Origin: GCA-2401735 sp051252095
Lineage (GTDB): Bacteria > Pseudomonadota > Gammaproteobacteria > Burkholderiales > Methylophilaceae
Assembly: GCA_051252095.1 (NCBI GenBank)
Contig: JBPOFK010000012.1
Span: 1-64,000 of the forward strand
Length of the DNA stretch: 64,000 bases
Direction of reading: 5' to 3'
The first letter of the stretch is position 1; the number at the start of each line of letters is the position of its first letter. The position numbers and the translations under genes are program-made. The notes beneath the pieces were generated by a model that was given only the letters and a program-made list of their open reading frames with translations, did not search any database and had not been told where the DNA came from. Below are positions 35,749-43,715 of this stretch, one piece after another.

Positions 35749-36219
35749 ATGATAGCAGCAATAAAAAGGCTTTCAATTTGTTTATTTTTGGCGCTGATTG
35801 CAACTAATAGCCACACTGTTTTTGCCATTGAGCAGTTTAATTTAATAGATTTACATGGGAAAGCACATCAGCTCGATGATTATAAGGGTAAGTGGGTCAT
35901 TGTGAATTATTGGGCAACCTGGTGTCCTCCATGCTTAGAAGAGATTCCAGATCTGGTTAATTTATATGACAGTCGTAGGGATATTGATTTAATGGTGATT
36001 GGTGTGGTTTTTGACTATGAAACACGCCAAGAGGTTGAGGCTTATGTGGACGATATGCTGATGTCATATCCTATCGTGCTGGGCAATAATCAAATTGCTG
36101 AGCAGATTGGTAGTGCGGAAGTTTTGCCAACCAGCTATATCTACAATCCACTTGGAAAGCTTGTAAAGGTGAAGCGAGGGATTGTCTCTAGACAATATCT
36201 AGAGACAATCATTAGATAA
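35749..36219 (+). CDS. TlpA/ResA-like periplasmic thiol-disulfide oxidoreductase
   Basis: A 156-residue exported thioredoxin-fold protein. Signal peptide about 1-26 (LFLALIATNSHTVFA), then the active site Cys59-Pro-Pro-Cys62 in NYWATWCPPCLEEIP. Such proteins often reduce apocytochrome c or other periplasmic Cys pairs; given the many cytochromes here that is a reasonable but unproven role. AGGGGAAATT lies before the ATG. The last 40 coding bases contain a perfect 13-base inverted repeat. Confidence 0.88.
   Translation: MIAAIKRLSICLFLALIATNSHTVFAIEQFNLIDLHGKAHQLDDYKGKWVIVNYWATWCPPCLEEIPDLVNLYDSRRDIDLMVIGVVFDYETRQEVEAYVDDMLMSYPIVLGNNQIAEQIGSAEVLPTSYIYNPLGKLVKVKRGIVSRQYLETIIR
36180..36210. terminator. 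Perfect 13-base inverted repeat at the end of the TlpA-like gene
   Basis: GATTGTCTCTAGA and TCTAGAGACAATC flank CAATA. The dyad lies inside the coding region, ending 6 bases before the stop codon, between convergent genes. There is no T run. It may serve as a two-way terminator or RNA-end protector. Confidence 0.5.
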
Positions 36220-36235
36220 TATTTGCCAGCTAGTA

Positions 36236-36535
36236 TTAGTCAGGCACGGCGATTGAAACGCCTTCTTCATTTAAAATGTTGAGCTGGTTCTCTTTTGCAA
36301 ACTCCATCAACTCTTCAAAGCCTTCTGGGTTAGCGGTCTTGAGATGCATATCCACAGCCAAACAGCGCACACCATCAATCATCTCTGGTTTGAGGTAAGG
36401 GGAGTAACGTAACTTCCTATCCTCACCAAAGGTTGCATAGCTGCTGCAAATGCGGTCCACCCAGTCACTTGGGCGGAAGCGTTTACCATCTCGAGTTAAG
36501 CTTTGAATAATAATTTCTACAGGTGTGTTTTCCAT
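36236..36535 (-). CDS. DUF3579 family protein
   Basis: A 99-residue soluble protein of the betaproteobacterial DUF3579 family, recognisable by VEIIIQSLTRDGKRFRPSDWVDRIC, SPYLKPEMIDGVRCLAVD and MHLKTANPEGFEELMEFA. Function unknown. Converges on the TlpA-like gene; 34 bases downstream of the BON lipoprotein gene on the same strand. Confidence 0.85.
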   Translation of the reverse strand: MENTPVEIIIQSLTRDGKRFRPSDWVDRICSSYATFGEDRKLRYSPYLKPEMIDGVRCLAVDMHLKTANPEGFEELMEFAKENQLNILNEEGVSIAVPD

Positions 36536-36569
36536 ATTTGCTTTAACGTCCTAATACACGATTGGTTTA

Positions 36570-37148
36570 CTATTGATATTCGAAGACCTTGACAACTTTT
36601 GCTACACCGTCTGTCGTGCGTGCTATTTCTGTTGCCAACCTTCCTTCATAATCGCTTACTATGCCCATCAGATAAACGACACTGGCTTCCGTTACTATTT
36701 TAACGTTATTTGCCGCAAAATTCTTCTCAGCAACGAATTTTCCTTTAACTACAGATGTGATGTAAGTGTCATTAGCGCGGTCGCTGATAGTGCTTTTGGG
36801 GCCAACAACCAGTTCGTTAGTAATGTTTTTAACATTCTCGATTGCTCTAACAATATTTTCAGCTTCTGCTTTGGCCTCTTGGGTAGGGACTTCTCCAGTT
36901 ATTAATACATTTAGATTGTAGCTAGTAACATTAACGTGTGCTTCTTCGGAGAGGGCTTTTCTAATTTGCTGCAATGCTTTGATTTCAACATTTTCATCTT
37001 CAACATAAATGCCTGCGGTGCGTCTGTCAGCGGCGATGGCGCCGCCTGCTGCTGCACCGCCTACCGCTGCTGTAAAGCAGCCTGTTAATTGGCTAGAAAG
37101 CGTGATGATCAAGGCTGTGTAGATTAAAGCTTTTGAAGTTGCTGGCAT
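36570..37148 (-). CDS. BON-domain lipoprotein, DolP (YraP)-like
   Basis: A 192-residue envelope lipoprotein: signal peptide with lipobox LTGC (Cys24 lipidated), Gly/Ala-rich stretch, then two BON domains (about 48-115 and 122-190), each with the (V/I)xGxVxxxxxxxxA pattern. DolP helps outer-membrane integrity and septal wall hydrolysis in E. coli. As in E. coli, it neighbours yraN and rsmI, which supports the call. ACGGAGACCC-like ribosome site precedes the ATG. Confidence 0.88.
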   Translation of the reverse strand: MPATSKALIYTALIITLSSQLTGCFTAAVGGAAAGGAIAADRRTAGIYVEDENVEIKALQQIRKALSEEAHVNVTSYNLNVLITGEVPTQEAKAEAENIVRAIENVKNITNELVVGPKSTISDRANDTYITSVVKGKFVAEKNFAANNVKIVTEASVVYLMGIVSDYEGRLATEIARTTDGVAKVVKVFEYQ

Positions 37149-37199
37149 TAGGGTCTCCTAAAATAATGGTGTTTGATTTTTTTTTGAATGATACGCCGA

Positions 37200-37553
37200 T
37201 TATGCGTCAAATGCATTACGTACCCATTCAATATGATCAAAATCGACTTTGTTCATTAAAATTGCATCAAAACGGCAGGCATTATCACTATTGGATTGTA
37301 AGTAATGCTGGGCTGTCGCAATCAGCTTTTTTTGTTTTTGAAACGTGATGCTAGCACCAGCAGTGCCAAATTGATGATTAGATCGAAGTCTTACCTCAAC
37401 AAAAACTAGGGTTTCTGCTTCTTTCATAATTAAGTCAATTTCCCCGAACCGGCAATGATAGTTTTGCAGCACTAGTGTAAGTCCTTTGTTTTGCAAAAAA
37501 GTTGCAGCGATTGTTTCTGCCGCTAAGCCTGCATTGTTTTTATTGATTTTCAT
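37200..37553 (-). CDS. yraN: YraN family (UPF0102) nuclease-like protein
   Basis: A 117-residue protein of the restriction-endonuclease-like fold: AGLAAETIAATFLQNKGLTLVLQNYHCRFGEIDLIMKEAETLVFVEVRLRS holds the putative Asp-Glu-x-Lys-type metal site (EIDLI...VFVEVR). Function is not established. Divergent from rsmI with 59 bases between starts. Confidence 0.92.
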   Translation of the reverse strand: MKINKNNAGLAAETIAATFLQNKGLTLVLQNYHCRFGEIDLIMKEAETLVFVEVRLRSNHQFGTAGASITFQKQKKLIATAQHYLQSNSDNACRFDAILMNKVDFDHIEWVRNAFDA

Positions 37554-37612
37554 GTTTTGTTTTTATTGTTACTTTTTTATAGCTGTTATAAACGCTTCGC
37601 GTTAAAATTTGA

Positions 37613-38464
37613 ATGATGGCTGAATCTATATTATATGTGGTTGCAACACCAATTGGTAACTTAGGTGATATAACGTTAAGAGCATTGGAGGTTTTAAAAA
37701 ACGTTGATGTGATAGCGGCAGAAGATACGCGGCATACTGCTGGTTTGCTTAACCATTTTGGCATATCAAAAAAACTCATTGCTGTGCATGAGCATAATGA
37801 ACAGCAATCTGCACAGCTTGTGTTAGAGCGCTTGAAGCAAGGACAAAGCATTGCATTGGTCACAGATGCTGGAACGCCTGGTATCAGTGATCCTGGTGCC
37901 GTGGTGGTTGATGTAATACTTGATGCTGGTATTAAAGTGGTGCCTATTCCCGGGGTAAGCGCTGTCATTGCAGCTTTGTCAGCATCGGGGATTACACAAA
38001 ATGGATTTAGCTTTATCGGCTTTTTGCCAGCAAGCGGTTCACAACGACGCAAGGCTTTGGAGACATGTAAGGTGCTGCAACACACCTTGGTGTTTTATGA
38101 GGCGCCACATCGGATTGTTGATAGCATTGTTGATATGTCGAATGTGCTTGGTAGTGAGCGCCGTATAACAGTTGGTCGTGAGCTAACCAAAACTTTTGAA
38201 ACGATACATCGCTGTGCGTTAGGTGATGCACAAGTATGGCTAGAGAGCGACTCCAATCAACAGCGCGGCGAATTTGTCTTGTTGGTTGAGGCGGCGCCAC
38301 CAAAAGAGGACACTGCAGTGAGCGAAAATGCTGAACAGATATTAAAGTTGTTATTAGCTGAGCTGCCTTTAAAGCAGGCGGTTAAGCTAGCAACAGAAAT
38401 TACAAGCGCAAAAAAGAATGATTTGTATCAGCTTGCGCTATCATTAAAGAATAACTTAATTTAG
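37613..38464 (+). CDS. rsmI: 16S rRNA (cytidine1402-2'-O)-methyltransferase RsmI
   Basis: Methylates the ribose of C1402 in 16S rRNA; partner RsmH is encoded at 42.5 kb. The 283 residues show the tetrapyrrole-methylase fold: VVATPIGNLGDITLRA, AEDTRHTAGLL, VTDAGTPGISDPGA, VPIPGVSAVIAALSASG, FYEAPHR. Starts at a double ATG with TTTGA upstream and no strong ribosome site. A long antisense reading frame over it is not a gene. Confidence 0.95.
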   Translation: MMAESILYVVATPIGNLGDITLRALEVLKNVDVIAAEDTRHTAGLLNHFGISKKLIAVHEHNEQQSAQLVLERLKQGQSIALVTDAGTPGISDPGAVVVDVILDAGIKVVPIPGVSAVIAALSASGITQNGFSFIGFLPASGSQRRKALETCKVLQHTLVFYEAPHRIVDSIVDMSNVLGSERRITVGRELTKTFETIHRCALGDAQVWLESDSNQQRGEFVLLVEAAPPKEDTAVSENAEQILKLLLAELPLKQAVKLATEITSAKKNDLYQLALSLKNNLI

Positions 38465-38482
38465 AAAATAAACTGTAGCTAC

Positions 38483-39517
38483 ATGACAAAAAGAATCACG
38501 ATTACACGTCCAGATGACTGGCATTTGCATTTAAGAGATGGCGCTGCGTTGCAAGCTGTTGTTGCGGATAGCGCTAAACAATTTGGTCGAGCGATTGTTA
38601 TGCCAAATTTGCGTCCGCCAGTAACGACTACAGAACTAGCTGCCGCGTATCGTGAACGTATTCTACAAGCCTTGCCGACAGGTGCAAACTTTAAACCGCT
38701 CATGACCTTGTATTTAACGGACAACACCAGTGCAGAAGAAATTAAAAAAGCGGTAACGAGCGGGTTAATCCATGCGGTGAAGCTTTACCCTGCTGGCGCG
38801 ACGACTAATTCTGACTCTGGCGTTACCAGTCTTGAAAAGTGTGCTAATGCGCTAGCTGTCATGGAGGCCGTAGGGATGCCTTTACTGACGCATGGCGAAG
38901 TAACTGATGCTGATGTTGATGTGTTTGACCGTGAAAAAGTCTTTATCGAACGGCATATGGAGCCGTTGTTAAAAAAATATCCAAACTTAAAAGTGGTTTT
39001 TGAGCATATTACGACGAAAGATGCTGCTCAGTTTGTTGCTTCGGCTGGTGACAATGTTGCTGCGACGATTACCGTGCATCATTTACTCATGAATCGTAAT
39101 GATCTCTTTAAAGGTGGTATTCGCCCCCACCATTATTGCTTGCCAATATTAAAACGAGAAGAACACCGGCTGGCTTTGGTAAAGGCAGCCACTTCTGGCA
39201 ACCCTAAATTTTTCTTGGGTACAGATAGTGCGCCACACGCTAAACATGCCAAGGAATCAACTTGTGGTTGTGCTGGTATGTATACTGCACATGCTGCAAT
39301 TGAGCTTTATGCGGAAGTATTTGAAGCAGCAGATGCACTGGATAAACTTGAGGGCTTTGCCAGTTTCTTTGGGCCAGATTTTTACAGTCTGCCACGTAAT
39401 CAAGAGAAGATTACGCTCGTGAAAGAAAGCTGGCATGCCCCAGAAAGTTATCCATACGACGGTGATGCGTTGGTGCCATTAAGAGCGGGTCAAACAATTG
39501 CCTGGAAGTGCTTGTAG
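38483..39517 (+). CDS. pyrC: Dihydroorotase PyrC
   Basis: Third step of pyrimidine synthesis, cyclising carbamoyl-aspartate. The 344 residues are the class II (E. coli-type) length. Metal ligands are visible: DDWHLHLRDG (two His), VKLYPAGATTNS (carboxylated Lys), THGEV and VFEHIT (His), and GTDSAPHAKHAKE (Asp and His). It follows rsmI by 18 bases and is probably co-transcribed. Confidence 0.96.
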   Translation: MTKRITITRPDDWHLHLRDGAALQAVVADSAKQFGRAIVMPNLRPPVTTTELAAAYRERILQALPTGANFKPLMTLYLTDNTSAEEIKKAVTSGLIHAVKLYPAGATTNSDSGVTSLEKCANALAVMEAVGMPLLTHGEVTDADVDVFDREKVFIERHMEPLLKKYPNLKVVFEHITTKDAAQFVASAGDNVAATITVHHLLMNRNDLFKGGIRPHHYCLPILKREEHRLALVKAATSGNPKFFLGTDSAPHAKHAKESTCGCAGMYTAHAAIELYAEVFEAADALDKLEGFASFFGPDFYSLPRNQEKITLVKESWHAPESYPYDGDALVPLRAGQTIAWKCL

Positions 39518-39583
39518 CGATTTATTTCATTAATGCTGTTTTGTATCATGCGAAGATTTGCATTGATTCGCTGGGCGGCATCA

Positions 39584-40975
39584 TTAAATAAATAACCTTT
39601 TTTCTTTAATCGCTTTAGCGACAGTCTGAGGTACCGACTCCTCCCAAGAAGCATCACCTTTGCGAATTTTGTCGTACACATCTTGAGAGAAGATGCCAAG
39701 AATGTCTTCTCGATAACCTTCAATTGCCAAAATGCGCTTCTCACCAACCAAGAAGTCAAATAAGTGCCGATGTGCGCCATCAATATTAATGTTATCCAAT
39801 GTGGTCATGCTGCCGTCTGGGTTTTTTGTTGGATAGATAAACATCCTAATATCATTTTTTAGGAGACGACCAAATCCTTCTAGCATGCCGCCTTGCAGGT
39901 TGCTGTAGTTTTCTTGATTAAAGCGGTCAAATAAAGTTGGGATGCCCATCGTAATGCCAATGCGGCGTTTGGTGTAGCGAGAAATGTATTGCGCTAATTG
40001 ATAGAACATAGAGAAGTTAGAAATCATGACAGTATGACCAGTGGCAGCTAGCACTTCGGCTCGCGAAATAAAGTCTTTCAAGTCCAACCTGCCATCTGCA
40101 CGCAAGGTAGCCATGTTCATTTCCATAATCGTGATGGTTTCGCCTTCTTCAATGTCATCCTCAGTTTCGAACTGTTTTAGTGCGCATTCCAGCATGTCAA
40201 CGTTGACATGGGTAATAGGTCGGAAACGACCACGTTCAATCAGTACGGGTTTTTTGCGCAGTATTGATGAAGGTTGTAATACTTCCCCTTTAGCTGAGAA
40301 CATAGCTGCGTCCGTCAAGCCTAGCTCAACGAGGTGTAAAGACATTACGCGATTGTCAACATTTCTAAATGCAATGCCAGAGAATTCAATCATATCAATT
40401 TCAATGCGCTCAGTGCTTAATCCATCGAGTAGTGATTCTAGTAGCTCTTCAGGTTCATGATGTAAAAAGCAAGCACCATATACGAGATTAGTGCCGACAA
40501 TGCCGAGTGCTTCTTGTTGTGCTTTAGCATCGATATCCCACATACGTACATGAATGATAATCTGACTTTCTTCGTCGCGAGGATGCGCTTGAAACTTAAC
40601 GCCCATCCATCCATGACATTCGTTCGTGCCTGAAAAGTTGCGTGCTGACACAGTGTCAGCGAAAGCAAAAAAAGCGGTGGTGTCACCACGCAAGGCTTTT
40701 AGGTTTTGATGGTTGAGCCCTTGCTCAATATCAAGCATGGCCTGCAAGCGTTCGCGCGAAACATATCGCTTGCAATTACCATAAATTGTGTCAGAAACTT
40801 TCATGTCGTACGCACAGATACTTTTAGCAACAGTTCCTGCTGCTGCACCTGCTCGGAAAAACCAACGTACCACCTCCTGCCCAGCACCGATTTCTGCAAA
40901 TGAGCCATAGCGTCTATCATCAAGGTTCACTTTTAATGCTTTTTCTTGCGTGTCCGTTGGGCGCGTGCTTTTCAT
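39584..40975 (-). CDS. Conserved-looking 463-residue protein of unknown function
   Basis: I do not recognise a domain. The protein is soluble, with no signal peptide or membrane segment, and has ordinary codon use. Notable stretches: AEIGAGQEVVRWFFRAGAAAGTVAKSICAYD (about 33-60), TTAFFAFADTVSARNF (about 99-114), ECHGWMGVKFQ, VNVDMLECALKQFE, and a C-terminal GGMLEGFGRLLKND. The many Gly and Trp positions suggest a structured, probably enzymatic fold. Convergent with pyrC and divergent from rnpB. Confidence 0.7.
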   Translation of the reverse strand: MKSTRPTDTQEKALKVNLDDRRYGSFAEIGAGQEVVRWFFRAGAAAGTVAKSICAYDMKVSDTIYGNCKRYVSRERLQAMLDIEQGLNHQNLKALRGDTTAFFAFADTVSARNFSGTNECHGWMGVKFQAHPRDEESQIIIHVRMWDIDAKAQQEALGIVGTNLVYGACFLHHEPEELLESLLDGLSTERIEIDMIEFSGIAFRNVDNRVMSLHLVELGLTDAAMFSAKGEVLQPSSILRKKPVLIERGRFRPITHVNVDMLECALKQFETEDDIEEGETITIMEMNMATLRADGRLDLKDFISRAEVLAATGHTVMISNFSMFYQLAQYISRYTKRRIGITMGIPTLFDRFNQENYSNLQGGMLEGFGRLLKNDIRMFIYPTKNPDGSMTTLDNINIDGAHRHLFDFLVGEKRILAIEGYREDILGIFSQDVYDKIRKGDASWEESVPQTVAKAIKEKRLFI

Positions 40976-41215
40976 TGAATACTCCGTTATTTTCTAAATC
41001 GTAAGATAAGGGTTTAAGGCCAGTGTGCAGGTTAGATTACTCTAATCGAAAGCTTGACAAGCATATTCTATCGTTTAAATATGAAACGATAAATAAACAT
41101 TATTAAGTGCTTTTCTGGGCAAGCTATTTCTAGATGCTTATTGTAAGCGAGAATGCAGGTAAAGGAGATGGTCAGTGATGAGAAAGTAGAGAATTGATGT
41201 GTTAAAATCCACGCT
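40976..41215. other. Non-coding region between the 463-residue gene and rnpB
   Basis: 240 bases with no gene. It holds the promoters of two divergent units. A TTGACA at 41054-41059 is followed after 17 bases by AAATAT, a fair plus-strand promoter but 130 bases before rnpB. Confidence 0.45.
41203..41208 (+). promoter_or_regulatory. Likely -10 box of rnpB
   Basis: TAAAAT (5 of 6 consensus bases) lies 8 bases before the predicted mature 5' end of RNase P RNA. No good -35 is seen at 16-18 bases upstream. Confidence 0.5.
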
Positions 41216-41566
41216 AAGCTAGCCAGACAGTCGCCGTCACACTTCATTAGGTAATTTATTACCATGATAAATTGAGGAAGACCCTTGTGGTCTCCTTGGT
41301 GAGGGAGGAAAGTCCGGGCTGCATAGAGCAGGATGGCGGCTAACAGCCGTCCGCCGAGAGGCGAGGAATAGGGCCACAGAGACGAGCGTATTTAGTTACG
41401 GTGAAACGCGGTAACCTCCATCTGCAGCAAGACCAAATAGACTGGCAATAGGCGTTGCTCGCGCTGTCAGTGGGTAGGTTGCTTGAGCGCACAAGTAATT
41501 GTGCGCCTAGATGAATGACTGTCAACCTTTTAGGTTACAGAACCCGGCTTACCGGCTAGCTTATTT
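41216..41566 (+). ncRNA. rnpB: RNase P RNA (class A)
   Basis: Catalytic RNA maturing tRNA 5' ends. The conserved segments are all present in order: GAGGAAAGTCCGGGCT at 41305-41320, GTGAAACG, CAGCAAGACCAAATAG, GGGTAGGTTGCTTGAG, CCTAGATGAATGACTGTC and ACAGAACCCGGCTTACC near 41537. The closing helix P1 is formed by AAGCTAGCC (41216-41224) and GGCTAGCTT (41554-41562), nine perfect pairs, which fixes the ends within a few bases. At about 350 bases it is slightly shorter than the E. coli RNA (377). Confidence 0.96.
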
Positions 41567-42007
41567 CAACCGACTTGATGCTTTAGCATTTAGCGAGGTT
41601 GGGAACGCCCTTTACGGTCTTGCGAGCGTGACTCATTTCCTGCCCATTATTTTTATCAATTAAACAGCATTGTTCATCCCCTTTTGAAGAGCGCCTTTCT
41701 CTCAAAATAACTCTTTGATTTAATTCAGTCACATAGTAAAACTTTCTTATATTCAACATTCACTTTTATACATAAGTACATGATTTTTATGAAGTTTGTT
41801 TTTATGCAAAAAACAAGCTAAGTCTTTGACCTATAAAGAAAAAAAGCTTGCTTTAAGCCATTATTTACTCTAAAGTTAAAAGAAGTGGGGAAAAGTGGTG
41901 TTTTGTGGGGAATAATTAACAAATTACTAAGGGTGTTAGTTATTCCTCATCTTTTACACAAGTCCTCTGAAAGAATTTTAACAAACATAATGGGTGGAAA
42001 GTAAAAA
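41567..42007. other. Non-coding region between rnpB and mraZ
   Basis: 440 AT-rich bases without a credible gene. The first part is the 3' flank of rnpB; no clean terminator hairpin with a T run is seen. The last part holds the mraZ promoter region with a MraZ-type triple repeat at 41886-41910. Confidence 0.6.
41886..41910 (+). promoter_or_regulatory. MraZ operator, three 10-base-spaced TGGKG repeats
   Basis: TGGGG at 41886, TGGTG at 41896 and TGGGG at 41906 stand exactly 10 bases apart. MraZ in E. coli binds TGGGN repeats with 5-base spacers upstream of its own operon. The position about 100 bases before the mraZ start fits autoregulation of the dcw cluster. Confidence 0.85.
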
Positions 42008-42457
42008 GTGTTTAAGGGAGCGTCAAGTTTAAATATGGATGCGAAAGGGCGTTTAGCAATACCAGCTAAACATCGCGACGCATTGCTTGCGCAATCTGCT
42101 GGTGAGATGGTTATTACTGCTCATTCACACCCTTGTTTGTTGTTGTATCCCGCTTCTGCTTGGGAGCCTATTCAGTCAAGTATTATGGCTTTGTCTAGTT
42201 TTGAAAAAAGGGCAGCTGCTCTTCAGCGCCGTCTAGTCGGTTATGCGGAGGATGTTACTTTGGATGGCGCTGGGCGAATGTTGGTTTCACCAGTATTGCG
42301 CGACTTAGTTGGTTTGGATAAAGAGGTGATGCTCGTTGGACAAGGCAGTCATTTTGAAATATGGGATAAAGAGGCTTGGGTGAAAGAGTGTGAAAGTGCA
42401 GTCAATGCGGATGGCGAATTTGAAATGCCACCAGAGCTAGAAGGTTTTTCACTATGA
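42008..42457 (+). CDS. mraZ: Transcriptional regulator MraZ
   Basis: DNA-binding ring-forming repressor of the dcw cluster, of the AbrB-like fold. The 149 residues open with FKGASSLNMDAKGRLAIPAKHRD and repeat the SpoVT/AbrB-like half at GYAEDVTLDGAGRMLVSPVLRD, both family signatures. Start is GTG at 42008 with a modest GGTGGAAAG ribosome site. Overlaps rsmH by 4 bases. Likely binds the triple repeat at 41886-41910. Confidence 0.96.
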   Translation: MFKGASSLNMDAKGRLAIPAKHRDALLAQSAGEMVITAHSHPCLLLYPASAWEPIQSSIMALSSFEKRAAALQRRLVGYAEDVTLDGAGRMLVSPVLRDLVGLDKEVMLVGQGSHFEIWDKEAWVKECESAVNADGEFEMPPELEGFSL

Positions 42458-43443
42458 TGCGGGGCGCCACTCAAGCGCCCACAACAGCATCAGTGTCACA
42501 AAAATCTGATCAGGCTTCTTCACATACGACAGTTTTATTGGATGAGGCAGTGGAGGCGTTAAATATTAAATCCAATGGTACTTATGTTGATTGTACCTTT
42601 GGTCGCGGTGGTCACAGCCAGCTGATACTAGAACGGCTGGGTGACAATGGCCGTTTATTTGCTATTGATCGAGACTTAATGGCATATCAAACAGGGCAGT
42701 CTATTTCAGATAGGCGATTTCATATCGAGCACCTGCACTTTTCAGAAATTAATCAGCTAGCAGCGAATAATAAGCTGGCTAAAGTTGACGGTATTTTATT
42801 AGATTTAGGAATTTCATCTCCTCAGGTTGATGAGAGTGGGCGTGGTTTTAGTTTTAGATTAGACGGCCCTTTGGATATGCGTATGGATCAAACGAGTGGG
42901 GAAACAGCGGCAGAACTGTTAGCCACAATTTCAGAACAGAAACTAAGAGAGGTAATAAAAGATTATGGTGAAGAACGGTTTGCTAAGCAGGTTGCAAGGG
43001 CGATTATTAAGGAGCGCACTGACGGGCGCGCCATCACCACTACAGGGCAGCTTGCCAAGATCGTGGCAAGTGCAATCCCCAAGGTCGAACCGGGGAAAAA
43101 CCCTGCAACGCGCACCTTTCAGGCTTTACGGATTTTCGTCAATCAGGAGCTTGAGGAGTTATCGTTAGTATTGCCAAAATGTTTGGATTTATTGGTTGAG
43201 GGTGGACGTTTGGTTGTGATTAGCTTTCATTCCTTAGAGGATAGGATTGTTAAGCAGTTTATCAAGCGTGAGGAAGATCGCGATAACTTACCATCCAATT
43301 TCCCAGTAAAAGCGAAAGATTTGCCGCAGGCTAGATTGTTGCATTTTGGTAAAGCGGTGAAGCCTACAGATAGTGAGATCAAACTAAACCCGCGTGCAAG
43401 AAGCGCTGTGATGCGAGTTGCAGTCAGGACTGCTGTGCAATGA
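42454..43443 (+). CDS. rsmH: 16S rRNA (cytosine1402-N4)-methyltransferase RsmH
   Basis: Methylates the base of C1402, complementing RsmI. The 329 residues include HTTVLLDEAVEAL, VDCTFGRGGHSQLIL (SAM motif), AIDRD, GILLDLGISSPQVDESGRGFSF, NPATRTFQALRIFVNQEL and FHSLEDRIVKQF. An N-terminal extension of about 22 residues precedes the core. Overlaps mraZ and ftsL by 4 bases each. Confidence 0.96.
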   Translation: MMRGATQAPTTASVSQKSDQASSHTTVLLDEAVEALNIKSNGTYVDCTFGRGGHSQLILERLGDNGRLFAIDRDLMAYQTGQSISDRRFHIEHLHFSEINQLAANNKLAKVDGILLDLGISSPQVDESGRGFSFRLDGPLDMRMDQTSGETAAELLATISEQKLREVIKDYGEERFAKQVARAIIKERTDGRAITTTGQLAKIVASAIPKVEPGKNPATRTFQALRIFVNQELEELSLVLPKCLDLLVEGGRLVVISFHSLEDRIVKQFIKREEDRDNLPSNFPVKAKDLPQARLLHFGKAVKPTDSEIKLNPRARSAVMRVAVRTAVQ

Positions 43444-43715
43444 CCAGGCTCAATATTACATTGTTTGTTGTTTTGGTCTTAATTTGTCTGGGGGTGGTTA
43501 CAGCGCAGCATAAAGCAAGAAAGCTATATACAGAACATGAGCAATTACAGATGCATGCAGGGAAATATAAAACAGAGTACGAGCAGCTACAGCTTGAGCA
43601 GAGTACTTGGGCAATGCATTCTCGTGTTGAAGAAATCGCAACGAAACAATTGAAAATGGAAGTGCCAAATCAAAAGAGAATACAAGTAATCGTATTGGAT
43701 GAAGTTGGCAAATAA
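43440..43715 (+). CDS. ftsL: Cell division protein FtsL
   Basis: Small bitopic divisome protein forming a complex with FtsB and FtsQ. The 91 residues have one membrane helix (about 4-22) followed by a periplasmic coiled coil (ARKLYTEHEQLQMHAGKYKTEYEQLQLEQS) and the terminal VEEIATKQLKMEVPNQKRIQVI. Placed between rsmH and ftsI as expected. Confidence 0.93.
   Translation: MTRLNITLFVVLVLICLGVVTAQHKARKLYTEHEQLQMHAGKYKTEYEQLQLEQSTWAMHSRVEEIATKQLKMEVPNQKRIQVIVLDEVGK

Noticed and set aside
37540..38085. 181-codon minus-strand open frame
   Set aside because: Antisense to rsmI, which carries every family motif; no ribosome site and Ser/Thr/Cys-rich shadow composition.
41054..41082. TTGACA-17-AAATAT as the main rnpB promoter
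   Set aside because: It would leave a leader of about 125 bases, while TAAAAT at 41203 is correctly placed for the mature 5' end; kept only as a possible extra promoter.
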